Source: Planctomycetales bacterium
Lineage (GTDB): Bacteria; Planctomycetota; Planctomycetia; Gemmatales; Gemmataceae
Length of the DNA: 5,556 nt
Direction: 5' to 3'
Assembly (NCBI GenBank): GCA_020054355.1
Contig: JAGVLI010000851.1
Location: 1-5,556, forward strand
The notes under the pieces are model-generated. The model did no database searches, had not been told where the DNA came from, and worked only from the letters and a program-made list of their open reading frames with translations. A program made the translations under genes and the position numbers. Below are positions 5,499 through 5,556 of this stretch, piece after piece (the stretch's first letter is position 1; each line of letters starts with the position of its first letter).

Positions 5499-5528
5499 AT
5501 TATACGCGGACCAGGGGACGCTTGTAAA
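5499..5528 (-). promoter_or_regulatory. Candidate sigma-70-type promoter of the PilZ-like gene
   Basis: On the minus strand, TTTACA (5523-5528, 5 of 6 to the -35 consensus) and a perfect TATAAT (5499-5504) are separated by 18 bases. Transcription would begin near 5492, giving a leader of about 110 bases to the ATG at 5379. The 177 bases from 5380 to the right edge hold this promoter, the leader and a GC-rich palindrome, and no other gene that I can support. Confidence 0.65.
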
Positions 5529-5536
5529 CACGGAGC

Positions 5537-5554
5537 CGGCGGGATCGCCTGCCG
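5537..5554. repeat. GC-rich imperfect palindrome at the right edge
   Basis: CGGCGGG (5537-5543) pairs with CCTGCCG (5548-5554) with one G-T wobble around the 4-base loop ATCG. It lies just upstream of the PilZ-like gene's -35 box and may belong to a neighbouring gene's 3' end outside the window. No T-run is visible before the edge. Confidence 0.35.
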
Positions 5555-5556
5555 AA

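Overview
The window looks like part of a GC-rich bacterial chromosome, most probably a planctomycete. I infer this from three things. A coiled-coil plus PilZ-like protein resembles a type I associate with planctomycetes. Short GC-rich repeats with a GCCGCGAGCCGAAGGCGAGC core occur in and between genes. Consensus TATAAT boxes lie at a plausible distance upstream of AGGAG ribosome sites. No rRNA, tRNA, CRISPR array or transposase is visible. The lineage is inferred by recall, not by a search.

Layout, left to right. At 1-943 (+) is the 3' part of an enolase-superfamily gene of the o-succinylbenzoate synthase / N-acylamino acid racemase group, cut by the window edge. It overlaps by 4 bases (ATGA) the next gene, at 940-2151 (+), an 11-helix Nramp-fold transporter of the YcsG type that lacks the usual metal-binding motifs. 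After a short gap with a perfect TATAAT box comes a 479-residue protein (2204-3643, +) with two ExxH motifs spaced like a ferritin-like diiron four-helix bundle. At 3716-4162 (+) is a small, lower-GC gene of unknown function that starts with GTG. The genes then converge. On the minus strand are a Dabb-family (stress-responsive alpha/beta barrel) protein (4609 to 4280) and, upstream of it, a coiled-coil / PilZ-like protein (5379 to 4684) with a recognisable promoter near 5499-5528.

How the genes fit together. The racemase/synthase and the transporter are very likely translationally coupled, so they probably share a small-molecule pathway, such as uptake and conversion of N-acylated amino acids or a related carboxylate. 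The diiron-like gene has its own candidate promoter. The PilZ-like and Dabb genes are 74 bases apart on one strand and could be one transcript. The gap between them holds a repeat, and a near copy of that repeat, in reverse orientation, lies in frame inside the diiron-like gene.

The most interesting items are the repeat fixed inside a coding sequence at a likely domain linker, the uncharacterised diiron-like protein with a possible degenerate second bundle, and the Nramp-fold transporter without a metal site paired with an acyl-amino-acid enzyme. No complete, obviously new multi-gene system is visible.
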